From contig NZ_CP032364.1 in assembly GCF_003589745.1 (NCBI RefSeq), positions 62,001 through 126,000 of the forward strand: DNA of 64,000 nucleotides, in the 5' to 3' direction. Source of the DNA: Lachnoanaerobaculum umeaense (GTDB taxonomy: Bacteria; Bacillota; Clostridia; Lachnospirales; Lachnospiraceae). Below are positions 7,581-16,421 of the stretch, piece by piece. The notes beneath the pieces are model-generated. The model saw only the letters and a list, made by a program, of their open reading frames with translations. It made no database searches and was not told the origin of the DNA. Each line of letters starts with the position of its first letter. Position 1 is the first letter of the stretch. Position numbers and translations under genes: made by a program.

Positions 7581-8951
7581 ATGAAGAGTACAGATACTAT
7601 TGCTGCTATAGCAACAGCACTTGGAGAAAGTGGAATAGGTATAATAAGAATCAGTGGTGAGGACGCCATAAGTATAGCTGATAAGATATATAGTGGAAAG
7701 CAAAGCTTGATGGAGTTGGGATCACATACTATAAATTATGGGCATATATTTTTTGAAGATGAGATTATAGATGAAGTATTGGTAATGCTTATGAAATCAC
7801 CAAGAACTTTTACCGGTGAAGATACCGTGGAAATAAACTGCCATGGAGGTATTCTAATATTGGAAAAAATACTACATGCAGTATTGGAATCAGGTGCAAG
7901 GATGGCACTTCCCGGGGAATTTACAAAAAGAGCTTTTTTAAATGGTAAGATGGACTTGAGTCAGGCAGAGGCAGTTATTGATATAATAGAGGCAAAAAAT
8001 GATTTGGCATTAAAGGCAGGTATAAGACAGTTAAACGGGGCATTGACGGAAAGTATTAAGACCATAAGAGCTCAGATACTGGAGCAAATAGCTTTTATAG
8101 AGGCAGCACTTGATGATCCTGAGCACTATTCAATGGATGGATATAGTAATAAATTAAGAAAGATTGTAAAGAAAATAATAGGTAGAATTGAATATCTGAA
8201 GAAATCATTTAAGGATGGAAGCATTATAAAGGAAGGAATAAACACGGTTATTATAGGAAAACCAAATGCGGGAAAATCTTCTATCTTGAATTTGCTTTCG
8301 AGAACAGACAGAGCTATAGTTACGGATATTGCAGGAACTACAAGAGATACGCTTACAGAAAATATAAAGCTCTCAGGCATCAGTTTAAATATTACAGATA
8401 CAGCAGGAATCAGGCAAACAGATGATGTAGTGGAGAGCATTGGTGTAAAAAAAGCTATAGAAGCCAGCAATAGTGCAGATTTAAATCTGGTTGTAATAGA
8501 TGGTCTTAAACCGATAGATAAAGAAGATATAGAACTTCTTGAAACTGTCAAAGATAAAAATGCTATAATACTTATTAATAAATCTGATAAAGAACTTAAG
8601 GTAGGCATTGAGGATATAAAAAAATATAGTAATAAAGATATTATTATTTTCTCAGCAAAAGAAAATATAGGAGTGGATGAACTTGAAGATATGATAAAAG
8701 CCAAGTTTATTTCAAAAGAGATAAACTTCAATGACCAGGTTATTATAACGAATATAAGACATCAGGAAATAATAAACGAAACACTGGAATCTATGGAAAT
8801 GTGTATCTCAAGTATTGATGAGGGATATGAAGAGGATTTCTTTACAATAGATCTGTTAAATGCATATGAAGCATTGGGGGAAATTATTGGAGAAACAGTG
8901 GATGATGATGTTGTAAATGAAATATTCTCAAAGTTTTGTATGGGTAAATAA
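7581..8951 (+). CDS. mnmE: tRNA-5-carboxymethylaminomethyluridine GTPase MnmE
   Basis: A 456-aa tRNA-modifying GTPase that works with MnmG at wobble U34. It has the N-terminal TrmE formyl-THF-binding domain (DTIAAIATALGESGIGIIRISG), a helical domain interrupted by the G domain (P-loop GKPNAGKSS at about 226-234; DTAG and NKSD further on), and the C-terminal catalytic Cys motif FCMGK (usually FC[IL]GK). ATG 7581 has TGGAGGA 3-9 nt upstream. An upstream extension of 13 codons in the same frame overlaps the jag terminator and was not used. Confidence 0.97.
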   Translation: MKSTDTIAAIATALGESGIGIIRISGEDAISIADKIYSGKQSLMELGSHTINYGHIFFEDEIIDEVLVMLMKSPRTFTGEDTVEINCHGGILILEKILHAVLESGARMALPGEFTKRAFLNGKMDLSQAEAVIDIIEAKNDLALKAGIRQLNGALTESIKTIRAQILEQIAFIEAALDDPEHYSMDGYSNKLRKIVKKIIGRIEYLKKSFKDGSIIKEGINTVIIGKPNAGKSSILNLLSRTDRAIVTDIAGTTRDTLTENIKLSGISLNITDTAGIRQTDDVVESIGVKKAIEASNSADLNLVVIDGLKPIDKEDIELLETVKDKNAIILINKSDKELKVGIEDIKKYSNKDIIIFSAKENIGVDELEDMIKAKFISKEINFNDQVIITNIRHQEIINETLESMEMCISSIDEGYEEDFFTIDLLNAYEALGEIIGETVDDDVVNEIFSKFCMGK

Positions 8952-9135
8952 TATAATTGCATACAACTATATTGCGAATATATAATTTCGGTCGGTTTAA
9001 AGATTTATTATAGTGTGTGAAATTGAACAATGAGCATACGGTAAAAATGATTATTTTGAATTGTTTTTGGAACTATAGAGATCATAAAATTAGTATTTTA
9101 TATATAGTATAACGATAATTAAACAGAGGTAATAA

Positions 9136-11025
9136 ATGAATATAATAGAAAAAATATATGATATTGTAGTGGTTGGAGCCGGTCATGCAGGATGTGAGGC
9201 GGCACTTGCAGGTGCCAGACTTGGACTAAAAACAGTAATTTTTACTGTAAGTGTTGACTCCATAGCACTAATGCCCTGTAATCCAAATATAGGAGGAAGC
9301 TCAAAGGGACATCTTGTCAGGGAGCTGGATGCACTTGGTGGAGAAATGGGCAAATGTATTGATAAGACATTTATTCAATCTAAGATGTTAAATGCATCAA
9401 AAGGACCGGCAGTGCATTCACTTAGAGCACAGGCGGATAAGCAGGAATATTCTAAAGAAATGAGAAAAACTTTAGAGAACGCTCATAATCTTACAATAAC
9501 TCAAAAAGAAATAACCAAATTGATAATTGAGGATAATATATGTAAGGGTGTTGAGACTATATCGGGAAGTAAATACTATGCAAAGGCTGTAATTTTGGCT
9601 ACAGGTACATATTTAAATGCAAGATGTATATATGGTGAGGTTGCAGAATATACAGGACCAAATGGTTTAAAATCTGCAAATCATCTAACATCTTCTCTTT
9701 TAGGATTAGGCATTGATTTAAATAGATTTAAAACCGGTACTCCTGCCAGAGTGGATGGTAGAACTATAAATTATAGTGTAATGCAAGAACAATATGGAGA
9801 TGACCCTGTAGTTCCATTTTCATTTGATACTGACCCTGAAAGTATTCAAAAAGAACAGATAAAATGCTACTTGGCATATACAGATGAAAAAACACATGAG
9901 ATAATCAGGAAAAATATAGACAGATCCCCACTATTTTCAGGTGCAATAAAAGGTACAGGTCCAAGATATTGCCCTTCCATAGAGGATAAGGTTGTAAAGT
10001 TTCCGGATAAGGATAGACATCAGATATTCGTAGAGCCGGAAGGACTTTATACAAATGAAATGTACTTGTCGGGACTTTCCAGTTCTCTACCTGAAGATGT
10101 TCAACATGAGATGATAAGAAGTATAGAAGGATTTGAAAATGCAGAAATAGTAAGAAATGGTTATGCAATAGAATATGACTGTATAGATGCCAGACAGTTA
10201 AAAGACAGTTTGGAGTTTAGAGCTATTGAAGGACTATTTGCCGCAGGACAGTTTAATGGAAGTTCAGGATATGAAGAAGCCGCGGTTCAAGGACTTATGG
10301 CAGGTATAAATGCGTCCATGAAGATTATGGGAAGAGATGCCGTTGTTATAGGAAGAGACCAAGGGTATATAGGTGTTTTGATAGATGATCTAGTTACAAA
10401 GGAGAGCCATGAACCCTACAGAATGATGACATCCAGATCAGAATATAGATTACTTCTTAGACAGGATAATGCGGATATCAGATTAACAAAAATAGGCTAT
10501 GATATAGGGCTTATATCTGAAGAAAGATATCAGAGACTTATAGAAAAAGAAAAGCAAATTGATGAAGAAATAAAAAGACTTAAAAATATTCATATAGGTG
10601 CAAATGCAAAAGTACAGGATTTTTTGGTAAGAAATGGGTCAACTCCACTTCAAACCTCAGCAAATCTTGCCGAAATTATAAGAAGGCCTGAATTAAATTA
10701 TGATTTAACTAAGGAGCTTGATGAAGAAAGAAAAGAACTTAGTAAAGAGGTCAGAGATCAAGTAAATATAAATATAAAATATGAAGGATATATAAAGAGG
10801 CAGGAATCACAGGTAAAGCAGTTTAAAAAACTTGAGAACAAGAAAATACCGGTTAATATAGATTATAATAATGTGAACAGTCTTAGAATAGAGGCGATAC
10901 AAAAGCTAAGTAAAGTAAGACCAAGCTCTATTGGACAGGCATCAAGAATATCTGGAGTTTCACCTGCTGATATAACAGTTTTGTTGGTATATCTTGAGAC
11001 TTATAAGGAGAAAAATAATGTATAA
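9136..11025 (+). CDS. mnmG: tRNA-5-carboxymethylaminomethyluridine synthase subunit MnmG (GidA)
   Basis: A 629-aa FAD enzyme and partner of MnmE. The N-terminal dinucleotide motif is [12 protein letters not shown] (about 12-23). Also visible are the [24 protein letters not shown] block, [14 protein letters not shown], and the C-terminal helical domain ending in [19 protein letters not shown]. Length matches the family. It sits 184 nt after mnmE; I see no clear promoter in that A/T-rich gap. It overlaps the start of rsmG by 8 nt. Confidence 0.98.
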   Translation: MNIIEKIYDIVVVGAGHAGCEAALAGARLGLKTVIFTVSVDSIALMPCNPNIGGSSKGHLVRELDALGGEMGKCIDKTFIQSKMLNASKGPAVHSLRAQADKQEYSKEMRKTLENAHNLTITQKEITKLIIEDNICKGVETISGSKYYAKAVILATGTYLNARCIYGEVAEYTGPNGLKSANHLTSSLLGLGIDLNRFKTGTPARVDGRTINYSVMQEQYGDDPVVPFSFDTDPESIQKEQIKCYLAYTDEKTHEIIRKNIDRSPLFSGAIKGTGPRYCPSIEDKVVKFPDKDRHQIFVEPEGLYTNEMYLSGLSSSLPEDVQHEMIRSIEGFENAEIVRNGYAIEYDCIDARQLKDSLEFRAIEGLFAAGQFNGSSGYEEAAVQGLMAGINASMKIMGRDAVVIGRDQGYIGVLIDDLVTKESHEPYRMMTSRSEYRLLLRQDNADIRLTKIGYDIGLISEERYQRLIEKEKQIDEEIKRLKNIHIGANAKVQDFLVRNGSTPLQTSANLAEIIRRPELNYDLTKELDEERKELSKEVRDQVNINIKYEGYIKRQESQVKQFKKLENKKIPVNIDYNNVNSLRIEAIQKLSKVRPSSIGQASRISGVSPADITVLLVYLETYKEKNNV

Positions 11026-11743
11026 TGATATGGTAAAATACTTATCAGAAAATAATATTTTGAACGTTGGTATATCTGATGAGAAAAAAGAGAAGCTGTA
11101 TAAATTCTATGAAATTTTGGTAGAGAAAAATAAAGTTATGAACCTAACTTCTATCACAGAGATTAAAGAATTTACATATAAACATTATATAGATAGTATC
11201 GCACTGGAAAAAGTAAATAAAGATTTAGATAAAAAGCCATATAGTATTGCAGATCTAGGTACAGGTGCAGGTTTTCCGGGAATACCATTGGCAATAGTAT
11301 TTCCAAATCTTAATATGACTTTAATAGATAGTTTAAATAAGAGAATAAAATTTATACAGGAAGCCTGTGATATTCTGGAAATAAAAAATGTAAATGCTAT
11401 ACATTCAAGAGCTGAAGATATTGCAAGAAATAAGGCATTTAGAGAAAGTTTTGATATATGTGTTTCCAGAGCTGTAGCAAATTTGGCATCACTATCAGAA
11501 TACTGTCTTCCACTTGTAAAAATAGGTGGCAGTTTCATATCATACAAATCAAAAGGATATGATATTGAATTAAAAGAAGCTCAAAAAGCAATAAAAGTAT
11601 TGGGTGGAGAAATAGAAAGTTCAGTGAAGTTTGATTTGGGTGAATATGGAGAAAGAATACTGCTAGATATAAGGAAAGTAAAACCTACATCAAACAAATA
11701 TCCAAGAAAAGCGGGATTACCAACAAAAGAACCGATTAAATAA
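11018..11743 (+). CDS. rsmG: 16S rRNA (guanine-N7)-methyltransferase RsmG (GidB)
   Basis: A 241-aa SAM-dependent methyltransferase that modifies G527 (E. coli numbering) of 16S rRNA. Motif I reads [10 protein letters not shown] at about 79-88, and [19 protein letters not shown] is the family's later motif. ATG 11018 has AAGGAG 7 nt upstream and overlaps the mnmG stop. The frame is open 8 codons upstream, but that start lies inside mnmG with no site. The first parS-like site begins 8 nt after its stop. Confidence 0.96.
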   Translation: MYNDMVKYLSENNILNVGISDEKKEKLYKFYEILVEKNKVMNLTSITEIKEFTYKHYIDSIALEKVNKDLDKKPYSIADLGTGAGFPGIPLAIVFPNLNMTLIDSLNKRIKFIQEACDILEIKNVNAIHSRAEDIARNKAFRESFDICVSRAVANLASLSEYCLPLVKIGGSFISYKSKGYDIELKEAQKAIKVLGGEIESSVKFDLGEYGERILLDIRKVKPTSNKYPRKAGLPTKEPIK

Positions 11744-11750
11744 AATTTAA

Positions 11751-11766
11751 TGTTTCACATGAAACA
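11751..11766. promoter_or_regulatory. parS: parS-like site 1
   Basis: TGTTTCACATGAAACA, one base from the bacterial parS consensus TGTTNCACGTGAAACA and a perfect palindrome in itself. It is a centromere-like ParB (Spo0J) nucleation site, here just after rsmG. Confidence 0.8.
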
Positions 11767-11799
11767 TTAGAGAAAAATTATATGATTGAACAACAAGGT

Positions 11800-11839
11800 C
11801 ACATACTATGTTTCACGTAAAACATAGTATGTGGCTTTT
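11800..11839 (+). terminator. Hairpin after rsmG containing a parS-like core
   Basis: A 14-bp perfect stem (11800-11813 with 11820-11833, arms CACATACTATGTTT and its complement) encloses the 6-nt loop CACGTA and is followed by GCTTTTAATG. As RNA it would be an intrinsic terminator for the mnmG-rsmG unit. As DNA its centre is a parS-like site. Confidence 0.6.
11809..11824. promoter_or_regulatory. parS: parS-like site 2 (inside a hairpin)
   Basis: TGTTTCACGTAAAACA, one base from consensus, at the centre of a long inverted repeat (11800-11833). The repeat extends the dyad well beyond the 16-bp core. Confidence 0.7.
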
Positions 11840-11880
11840 AATGTTAATGGAATATATTAAATTAGTTGATTCTATAATAA

Positions 11881-11896
11881 TGTTCCACGTGAAACC
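11881..11896. promoter_or_regulatory. parS: parS-like site 3
   Basis: TGTTCCACGTGAAACC, which matches TGTTNCACGTGAAACA at all but the last base and keeps the canonical CACGTG centre. Confidence 0.8.
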
Positions 11897-11904
11897 AAGT
11901 TGAA

Positions 11905-11920
11905 TGTTTCACATGAAACA
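11905..11920. promoter_or_regulatory. parS: parS-like site 4
   Basis: TGTTTCACATGAAACA, identical to site 1, 8 nt downstream of site 3. Confidence 0.8.
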
Positions 11921-12101
11921 TAGGGGTGAGCTTTCTTAAGCCGGATATACAAATACATAATTATGAGATAAAATATAGAAAAATAAATTTACTATCGCAT
12001 TGATTAGAAAATATTAGTATGATAGAATATAAAAGTAATAGATGTTGGATAATATAAGGATAAATGAGGCTTATATTATTTTAAAATAAGAGGTTTATAC
12101 A

Positions 12102-13034
12102 GTGAAAAAGTACTTAAAAATTTTAACTGCCATGATGGTTTCTTCCTCTGCTTTGATAGGAGTATCATTGTTAAATAAGATAATGAGTGTGCATGCAGTG
12201 TCAAAAAATCTTCTTGAAAAAGATGATATAAGAGAATTTGAATGGAGATTCGGAAATATAAAATACAGGAAACAGGGTCATGGGAATCCTATTTTATTGG
12301 TTCATTCATTGGATGTTGCATCTTCCTCAGAGGAATGGTTTAAGATAGTAGATGAGTTGTCAGAATCTTATACTGTGTATAGCATTGACTTACTTGGCTG
12401 TGGTCTTTCCGAAAAGCCGTTTATGACATATACAAATCATATATTTGCTCAACTTATTTGTGATTTTATAAAGGTAGTAATTGGGAAAAGAACTACTGTC
12501 ATATCAAGTGGAAATAGTTCTTCTTTTGTTATTTCTGCTTGTGATAATGATAATACTCTGTTTGAAAAAATAATACTGATATCTCCTGAGAAACTATCAA
12601 ATGGTTATCTTATACCTGGAAAAAGAGCCAGAACATATAAGGCAATACTTAGTACATCAATTATTGGGAATTTATTATATAATATAGCAGTATTTAGATT
12701 GAATATAAAAAATGACTTCTATAGAAAAGAAAAATTTACAAAAGAAATGTTAGCTAAGTGCTATGAAGCAGCTCATAGAGGATTATCTCCAAAATCTTTA
12801 TACTCAAGTTTGGTTTGCTTCTATACAAAGAAAAATATAAAGTTTGAACTGTCTCAAATAGATAATAGTATTATTATATTTGAAGGAAAATATAATAAGG
12901 ATGCTTCAAATATAATAAAAGAATATATGAAAGTAAATCCTGCTATTGAAACTATAATAGTTGATGATTCAAAAAAATACCCTCACATAGAGAATGAGGA
13001 AGAATTTTTAAACGATTTGAATATATATCTATAG
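12102..13034 (+). CDS. Alpha/beta-hydrolase-fold protein, membrane-anchored or secreted
   Basis: A 310-aa protein starting at GTG 12102 behind AAGAGG. Residues about 1-33 form a basic-then-hydrophobic segment (signal anchor or signal peptide). The alpha/beta-hydrolase fold follows: an HGxP-like strand PILLVHSLDVASSS, then DLLGCGLSEKP, the nucleophile elbow SGNSSSF with probable nucleophile Ser139, and a C-terminal His in YPHIENEEEF. The elbow is G-x-S-x-S rather than G-x-S-x-G, an unusual variant. It sits alone between two groups of parS-like sites, a region usually free of such genes. Substrate is unknown. Confidence 0.75.
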   Translation: MKKYLKILTAMMVSSSALIGVSLLNKIMSVHAVSKNLLEKDDIREFEWRFGNIKYRKQGHGNPILLVHSLDVASSSEEWFKIVDELSESYTVYSIDLLGCGLSEKPFMTYTNHIFAQLICDFIKVVIGKRTTVISSGNSSSFVISACDNDNTLFEKIILISPEKLSNGYLIPGKRARTYKAILSTSIIGNLLYNIAVFRLNIKNDFYRKEKFTKEMLAKCYEAAHRGLSPKSLYSSLVCFYTKKNIKFELSQIDNSIIIFEGKYNKDASNIIKEYMKVNPAIETIIVDDSKKYPHIENEEEFLNDLNIYL

Positions 13035-13039
13035 GTTAA

Positions 13040-13055
13040 TGTTTCACGGGAAACA
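13040..13055. promoter_or_regulatory. parS: parS-like site 5
   Basis: TGTTTCACGGGAAACA, starting 5 nt after the hydrolase stop. The centre is CACGGG instead of CACGTG, so one consensus base is changed and the dyad is broken at the centre. Confidence 0.75.
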
Positions 13056-13156
13056 TTTAGTAAGAATGGATGGTATATAAAATATTTTATAAAAGCAAGG
13101 AAGTACATATCTCTTTGCGGTGTGAAACAAAGTATAAAAGTATCGCTAAATATAAA

Positions 13157-13172
13157 TGTTTCACGGGAAACA
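13157..13172. promoter_or_regulatory. parS: parS-like site 6, just upstream of parA
   Basis: TGTTTCACGGGAAACA, identical to site 5, 25 nt before the parA ATG. ParB bound here could autoregulate parAB. Confidence 0.8.
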
Positions 13173-13197
13173 TGAAATAGAAAGGATATCTAATATT

Positions 13198-13968
13198 ATG
13201 ACGAAAATTATTGCATTTGCAAATCAAAAAGGTGGTGTAGGTAAAACTACTACTGCTGTAAATCTTTCAGCTGCTTTAGCAGAGGCAGGACAAAGTGTTT
13301 TGGCGATAGACTTCGATCCACAGGGAAATCTGACAAGTGGACTTGGTATAGATAAGTTAAATACTGAAAAGACTATATATGAAGTTATAATTGGTGATGA
13401 AAATATAAATGATGCTATAGTAAGTACAGAGGTGGAAAATCTGGATATAATTCCTAGCAATGTGGATTTATCAGGTGCAGAGATAGAACTTCTTGAATTA
13501 GAGGACAGAGAGAGAACACTTCGAAGAAAGATCAGCGAAATATATAAGACTTATGATTATATATTGATTGACTGTCCTCCAAGCTTAAGTCTTTTGACTA
13601 TAAATGCTTTTATGGCATCTGACAGTGTAGTTATTCCTATTCAATGTGAGTACTATGCTCTGGAGGGATTGACTCAGATGTTAAGAACTGTAAATCTAAT
13701 TAGAGAAAGATTAAATCCTACATTGGAAATTGAAGGTATAGTTTTTACAATGTATGATGCTAGAAATAATCTGAGTGGTCAGGTTATAGAGGGTGTAAAA
13801 GGTGTTATTTCAAATGAAAATATATTTGAGACTATAATACCAAGAAACGTTAAGTTGGCGGAGGCTCCAAGCTTTGGAATGCCAATAACAGAATATGATA
13901 CTACTTCAACTGGAGCACAGGCATATAGAATGTTGGCATCTGAAGTACTAAGTAAGAGTGGGAGGTAA
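13198..13968 (+). CDS. parA: Chromosome partitioning ATPase ParA/Soj
   Basis: A 256-aa Walker-type ATPase that works with ParB and parS in origin segregation and influences DnaA activity. The deviant Walker A is KGGVGKTT (residues 11-18); DFDPQGN and the IDCPPSL Walker B are also present. ATG 13198 begins MTKIIAFANQKGG; an in-frame extension of 14 codons runs back over parS site 6 and was not used. parB starts 2 nt after the stop. Confidence 0.97.
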   Translation: MTKIIAFANQKGGVGKTTTAVNLSAALAEAGQSVLAIDFDPQGNLTSGLGIDKLNTEKTIYEVIIGDENINDAIVSTEVENLDIIPSNVDLSGAEIELLELEDRERTLRRKISEIYKTYDYILIDCPPSLSLLTINAFMASDSVVIPIQCEYYALEGLTQMLRTVNLIRERLNPTLEIEGIVFTMYDARNNLSGQVIEGVKGVISNENIFETIIPRNVKLAEAPSFGMPITEYDTTSTGAQAYRMLASEVLSKSGR

Positions 13969-13970
13969 AA

Positions 13971-14894
13971 ATGGCAAAGAGAATGGCACTTGGCAAAGGG
14001 GCAGATGCTCTTCTTAGAAATTTGAACGGAACCAAAGCGACTGTTGATGATACAGTGGATAAAAATATAGATGATAGTGAAAAGGCCGGCGAATTGATGG
14101 TAAAGATCTCATTGGTTGAGCCGAATAGAAATCAGCCAAGAAAGATGTTTGATAAAGACAGTCTGGATGAGCTCACAAAGTCAGTGCAACAATATGGAGT
14201 ATTGCAGCCTATAATAGTAAAAAAAATAGGTAATAGATATGAAATAGTTGCAGGTGAAAGAAGGTGGAGGGCTGCACAGGCGGCGGGCTTATCAGAAGTT
14301 CCGGTAGTTGTAAGAGATTATGATGAGCAAAAGGCTAAGGAAATTGCTATTATAGAAAATATTCAGAGGACAGATCTAAATCCTATTGAAGAAGCTTTGG
14401 CATATAAAAGTTTGATTGAAGAGTACAATTTGACTCAGGAAGAACTTTCTGATAAAGTTTCTAAAAACCGTTCTACTATTACTAATTCTCTCCGTCTTTT
14501 GAAGCTTAGTAAAAATATTCAACAGTATATGATAGACGGTCAAATTTCATCAGGACATGCAAGAGCATTGCTCAGTTTGGAGGATGAAGGGAAAAGAGAA
14601 TTACTGGCATTGGATATAATGAAGAGAAATCTAAGTGTAAGAGATACAGAGAAGGCGGCAAAAGCATTATCAAAGAAAAAGAAGGTGGATCTTTCAGATA
14701 TAAATAAAGAAGAAGGTGACACTGTAAGAGATTTATCTTTATTTTATAAGGAGTATGAAGACAGCATTCAGGGGGTTCTAGGAACTAAGGTACATATAAA
14801 TCAAAAAGATAAAAATAAAGGAAGAATTGAAATAGAATATTATTCTCAAGTAGAGCTTGATAGAATAATGGATATTTTTAAGACATTAGGATAA
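13971..14894 (+). CDS. parB: Chromosome partitioning protein ParB/Spo0J
   Basis: A 307-aa parS-binding CTPase/nuclease-fold protein. It has the N-terminal ParB box (VEPNRNQPRKMFD), the CTP-binding motif GERRWRAAQAAG, the IENIQRTDLNPIEEA helix, an HTH (TQEELSDKVSKNRSTITNSLRLLKL) that reads parS, and a C-terminal dimerisation domain. Start ATG 13971 follows GGGAGG. It forms an operon with parA, and its targets are the six nearby parS-like sites. Confidence 0.97.
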   Translation: MAKRMALGKGADALLRNLNGTKATVDDTVDKNIDDSEKAGELMVKISLVEPNRNQPRKMFDKDSLDELTKSVQQYGVLQPIIVKKIGNRYEIVAGERRWRAAQAAGLSEVPVVVRDYDEQKAKEIAIIENIQRTDLNPIEEALAYKSLIEEYNLTQEELSDKVSKNRSTITNSLRLLKLSKNIQQYMIDGQISSGHARALLSLEDEGKRELLALDIMKRNLSVRDTEKAAKALSKKKKVDLSDINKEEGDTVRDLSLFYKEYEDSIQGVLGTKVHINQKDKNKGRIEIEYYSQVELDRIMDIFKTLG

Positions 14895-14898
14895 AAAG

Positions 14899-15402
14899 AT
14901 GATAAATTTAACAATAGATAATAGGATTTTGTTTGGCTTTATCCTAGTTGTAGCTTTTTTTAATTTTATATTATTTGTGTCAATGTTGAAGCATAGAATA
15001 AAGTATAGAAGGCTATTTAAATCTTATGATAGTTTTATGAAAGGAAAATCTGCAAGGAATCTGGAAGATATTATAATACTTTTGAGAAAAGATATTCGTA
15101 GTTTGAAAACAGAGAGTAGATTAAACAGAGAAGCTATAAGAGAACTGAATAAACTGGAAAGAGAATGTTTGCAAAAAATAGGAATTATAAAATATGATGC
15201 ATTTGAGGGAATGGGAGGCAAACTAAGCTTTGCTATTTGTCTTTTGAACTATAGAAATTCCGGTTATATAATAAATAGTATTCATTCCAGAGAAGCTACA
15301 TTTAATTACATAAAAATAGTAGAAAATGGTCAGACAGATCAGGTACTTTCCTATGAGGAAAAAATAGTATTGGAACAAGCTTTGGGATATAGAGAAAGGT
15401 AA
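14899..15402 (+). CDS. DUF4446 family membrane protein
   Basis: A 167-aa protein with one N-terminal membrane segment (about 10-28), a charged, probably coiled-coil helix (about 45-95), and a conserved C-terminal part (IGIIKYDAFEGMGGKLSFAICLL, then SREATFNYIK..VENG). That C-terminal pattern defines DUF4446, which is typically encoded right after parB in Clostridia. It starts 4 nt after the parB stop, so it is in the same operon. Function is unknown; the fixed location suggests a link to chromosome segregation or the envelope. Confidence 0.85.
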   Translation: MINLTIDNRILFGFILVVAFFNFILFVSMLKHRIKYRRLFKSYDSFMKGKSARNLEDIIILLRKDIRSLKTESRLNREAIRELNKLERECLQKIGIIKYDAFEGMGGKLSFAICLLNYRNSGYIINSIHSREATFNYIKIVENGQTDQVLSYEEKIVLEQALGYRER

Positions 15403-15406
15403 AATA

Positions 15407-15437
15407 AAAAGTCCGTACAATTTATGTACGGGCTTTT
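15407..15437. terminator. Bidirectional terminator between the parB operon and bioY
   Basis: The stem CCGTACA/TGTACGG (15413-15419 and 15425-15431) extends through flanking AAAAG/CTTTT. It has A-tract and T-tract on both sides, so it can end both convergent units. It overlaps the last codons of bioY. Confidence 0.85.
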
Positions 15438-15964
15438 ATTAATCGTTTGCTTATTTCCGGACCAATTATTGCGGATATGGCAATTTTTATTGCATCTCCT
15501 ATTAAGAATGGTACAACACATAATAAGAGTGCGGCTATAAAGCCTTTGCCTTGCTGATATGAAAACCATATTGTACCAGGAAGGTAACAGAGTGTTAGAC
15601 CTAGAACCATTCCTATTATATCCCAGAGCCTGCCCTTTTTTAAATGTATAAATACTGAACTGATATATACTGTAAATATAAAGCCTACGATATAGCCTCC
15701 GGTAGGTCCAAGTATTTTACCAAGACCACCGGTATATCCTGAAAAAACAGGTAAGCCTGATATACCAAGCAATAAAAATATAGTGACTGATATAAGTGCT
15801 TCTATAGGTTCAAGTACATAGGCAGTGAGGTAAATTGCCAGTACACCAAGTGAAATAGGTACTGGAGTTATAAAGATAGGTATGGATATAGGGGAAAGAA
15901 TACAAGTTATTGCAGTCATAAGTGATACTACAGCCATTTTCTTTATTGAAATAGTTTTTGCCAT
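15422..15964 (-). CDS. bioY: Biotin transporter BioY (ECF S component)
   Basis: A 180-aa integral membrane protein with about six spans, beginning MAKTISIKKMAVVSLMTAIT. The motifs GLGKILGPTGGYIVGF and the FLIGDAIKIAISA ending are typical of BioY. It is the biotin-binding S unit of an ECF transporter. ATG 15964 follows AGGAG. A BirA-like operator and promoter lie upstream. It is convergent with the parB operon. Confidence 0.95.
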   Translation of the reverse strand: MAKTISIKKMAVVSLMTAITCILSPISIPIFITPVPISLGVLAIYLTAYVLEPIEALISVTIFLLLGISGLPVFSGYTGGLGKILGPTGGYIVGFIFTVYISSVFIHLKKGRLWDIIGMVLGLTLCYLPGTIWFSYQQGKGFIAALLLCVVPFLIGDAIKIAISAIIGPEISKRLIKART

Positions 15965-15999
15965 AAAAATCTCCTACTAAATAAAATAAATACAAGAAG

Positions 16000-16028
16000 A
16001 TAATATTATAAATGCTGAAAAATGTCAA
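16000..16028 (-). promoter_or_regulatory. bioY promoter
   Basis: On the minus strand, consensus TTGACA (16023-16028), 17 nt, then TATTAT (16000-16005), 35 nt before the bioY ATG. The -35 lies within one arm of the inverted repeat at 16022-16052. Confidence 0.7.
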
Positions 16029-16052
16029 CCTAATATAAAATAAGGTTGACAT
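16022..16052. promoter_or_regulatory. Candidate BirA (biotin repressor) operator
   Basis: A perfect inverted repeat ATGTCAACC (16022-16030) and GGTTGACAT (16044-16052). It resembles the BirA operator pattern (TTGTAAACC-spacer-GGTTTACAA) known for biotin genes. One arm covers the -35 box of the bioY promoter. The pattern match is mine; the C/G at position 5 of the arm and a slightly short spacer differ from the common form. Confidence 0.6.
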
Positions 16053-16053
16053 T

Positions 16054-16421
16054 ATTTTATATTGCATTACTAAATTTCAATAATACTCTTCAACACAAAA
16101 AATGCACTTATCATATATAAAGGTAATAGTAATAGAAATCAGTATAGTATAACTCCTATATAGAAGTTCTATAGTTTTAAGAAAATTAAAAAACAATATT
16201 ATATATTTATACTAAAGTATAAAATATATAATATTAATAAATTTATTTTTATAATATATAAGATACGTTAAAAGTTTAGTAATTACTTTAATTTTTCTAG
16301 TATTTAGTTTTGTAAAATGATATTATATAAAGGCAGTGTTTTGCCATATGAAATTGTTATTACTAAAAGCTAATCGATTGTTGGCTTATGTTTATATAAA
16401 TAATAATGTTAGGAGATAGAA
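16054..16421. other. A/T-rich divergent intergenic region
   Basis: 368 nt between bioY and the first giant gene. The first 240 nt are strongly A/T-rich with no gene that I can support. The part nearest the giant gene holds the conserved block described separately (16293-16330) and a GTTAGGAGATAG ribosome-binding site. Confidence 0.6.
16293..16330 (+). promoter_or_regulatory. Conserved upstream block of giant gene 1
   Basis: About 38 nt here (core TTTAGTTTTGTAAAATGATA then TTATATAA) recur almost unchanged at 23881-23919 before giant gene 2. Its pieces TTTTACAAAA and ATGATATTAT recur at 48438-48467 before giant gene 3. It lies 91 nt before the start codon. It may be a promoter plus regulator site. 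Confidence 0.55.

Noticed and set aside
8126..8731. A 201-codon reverse-strand frame inside mnmE
   Set aside because: Low-complexity Ser/Ile/Leu translation, antisense to a strong conserved gene.
16021..16053. Inverted repeat upstream of bioY as a transcription terminator
   Set aside because: It lies between divergent genes, where no transcript needs ending, and overlaps a good -35; an operator is the better reading.
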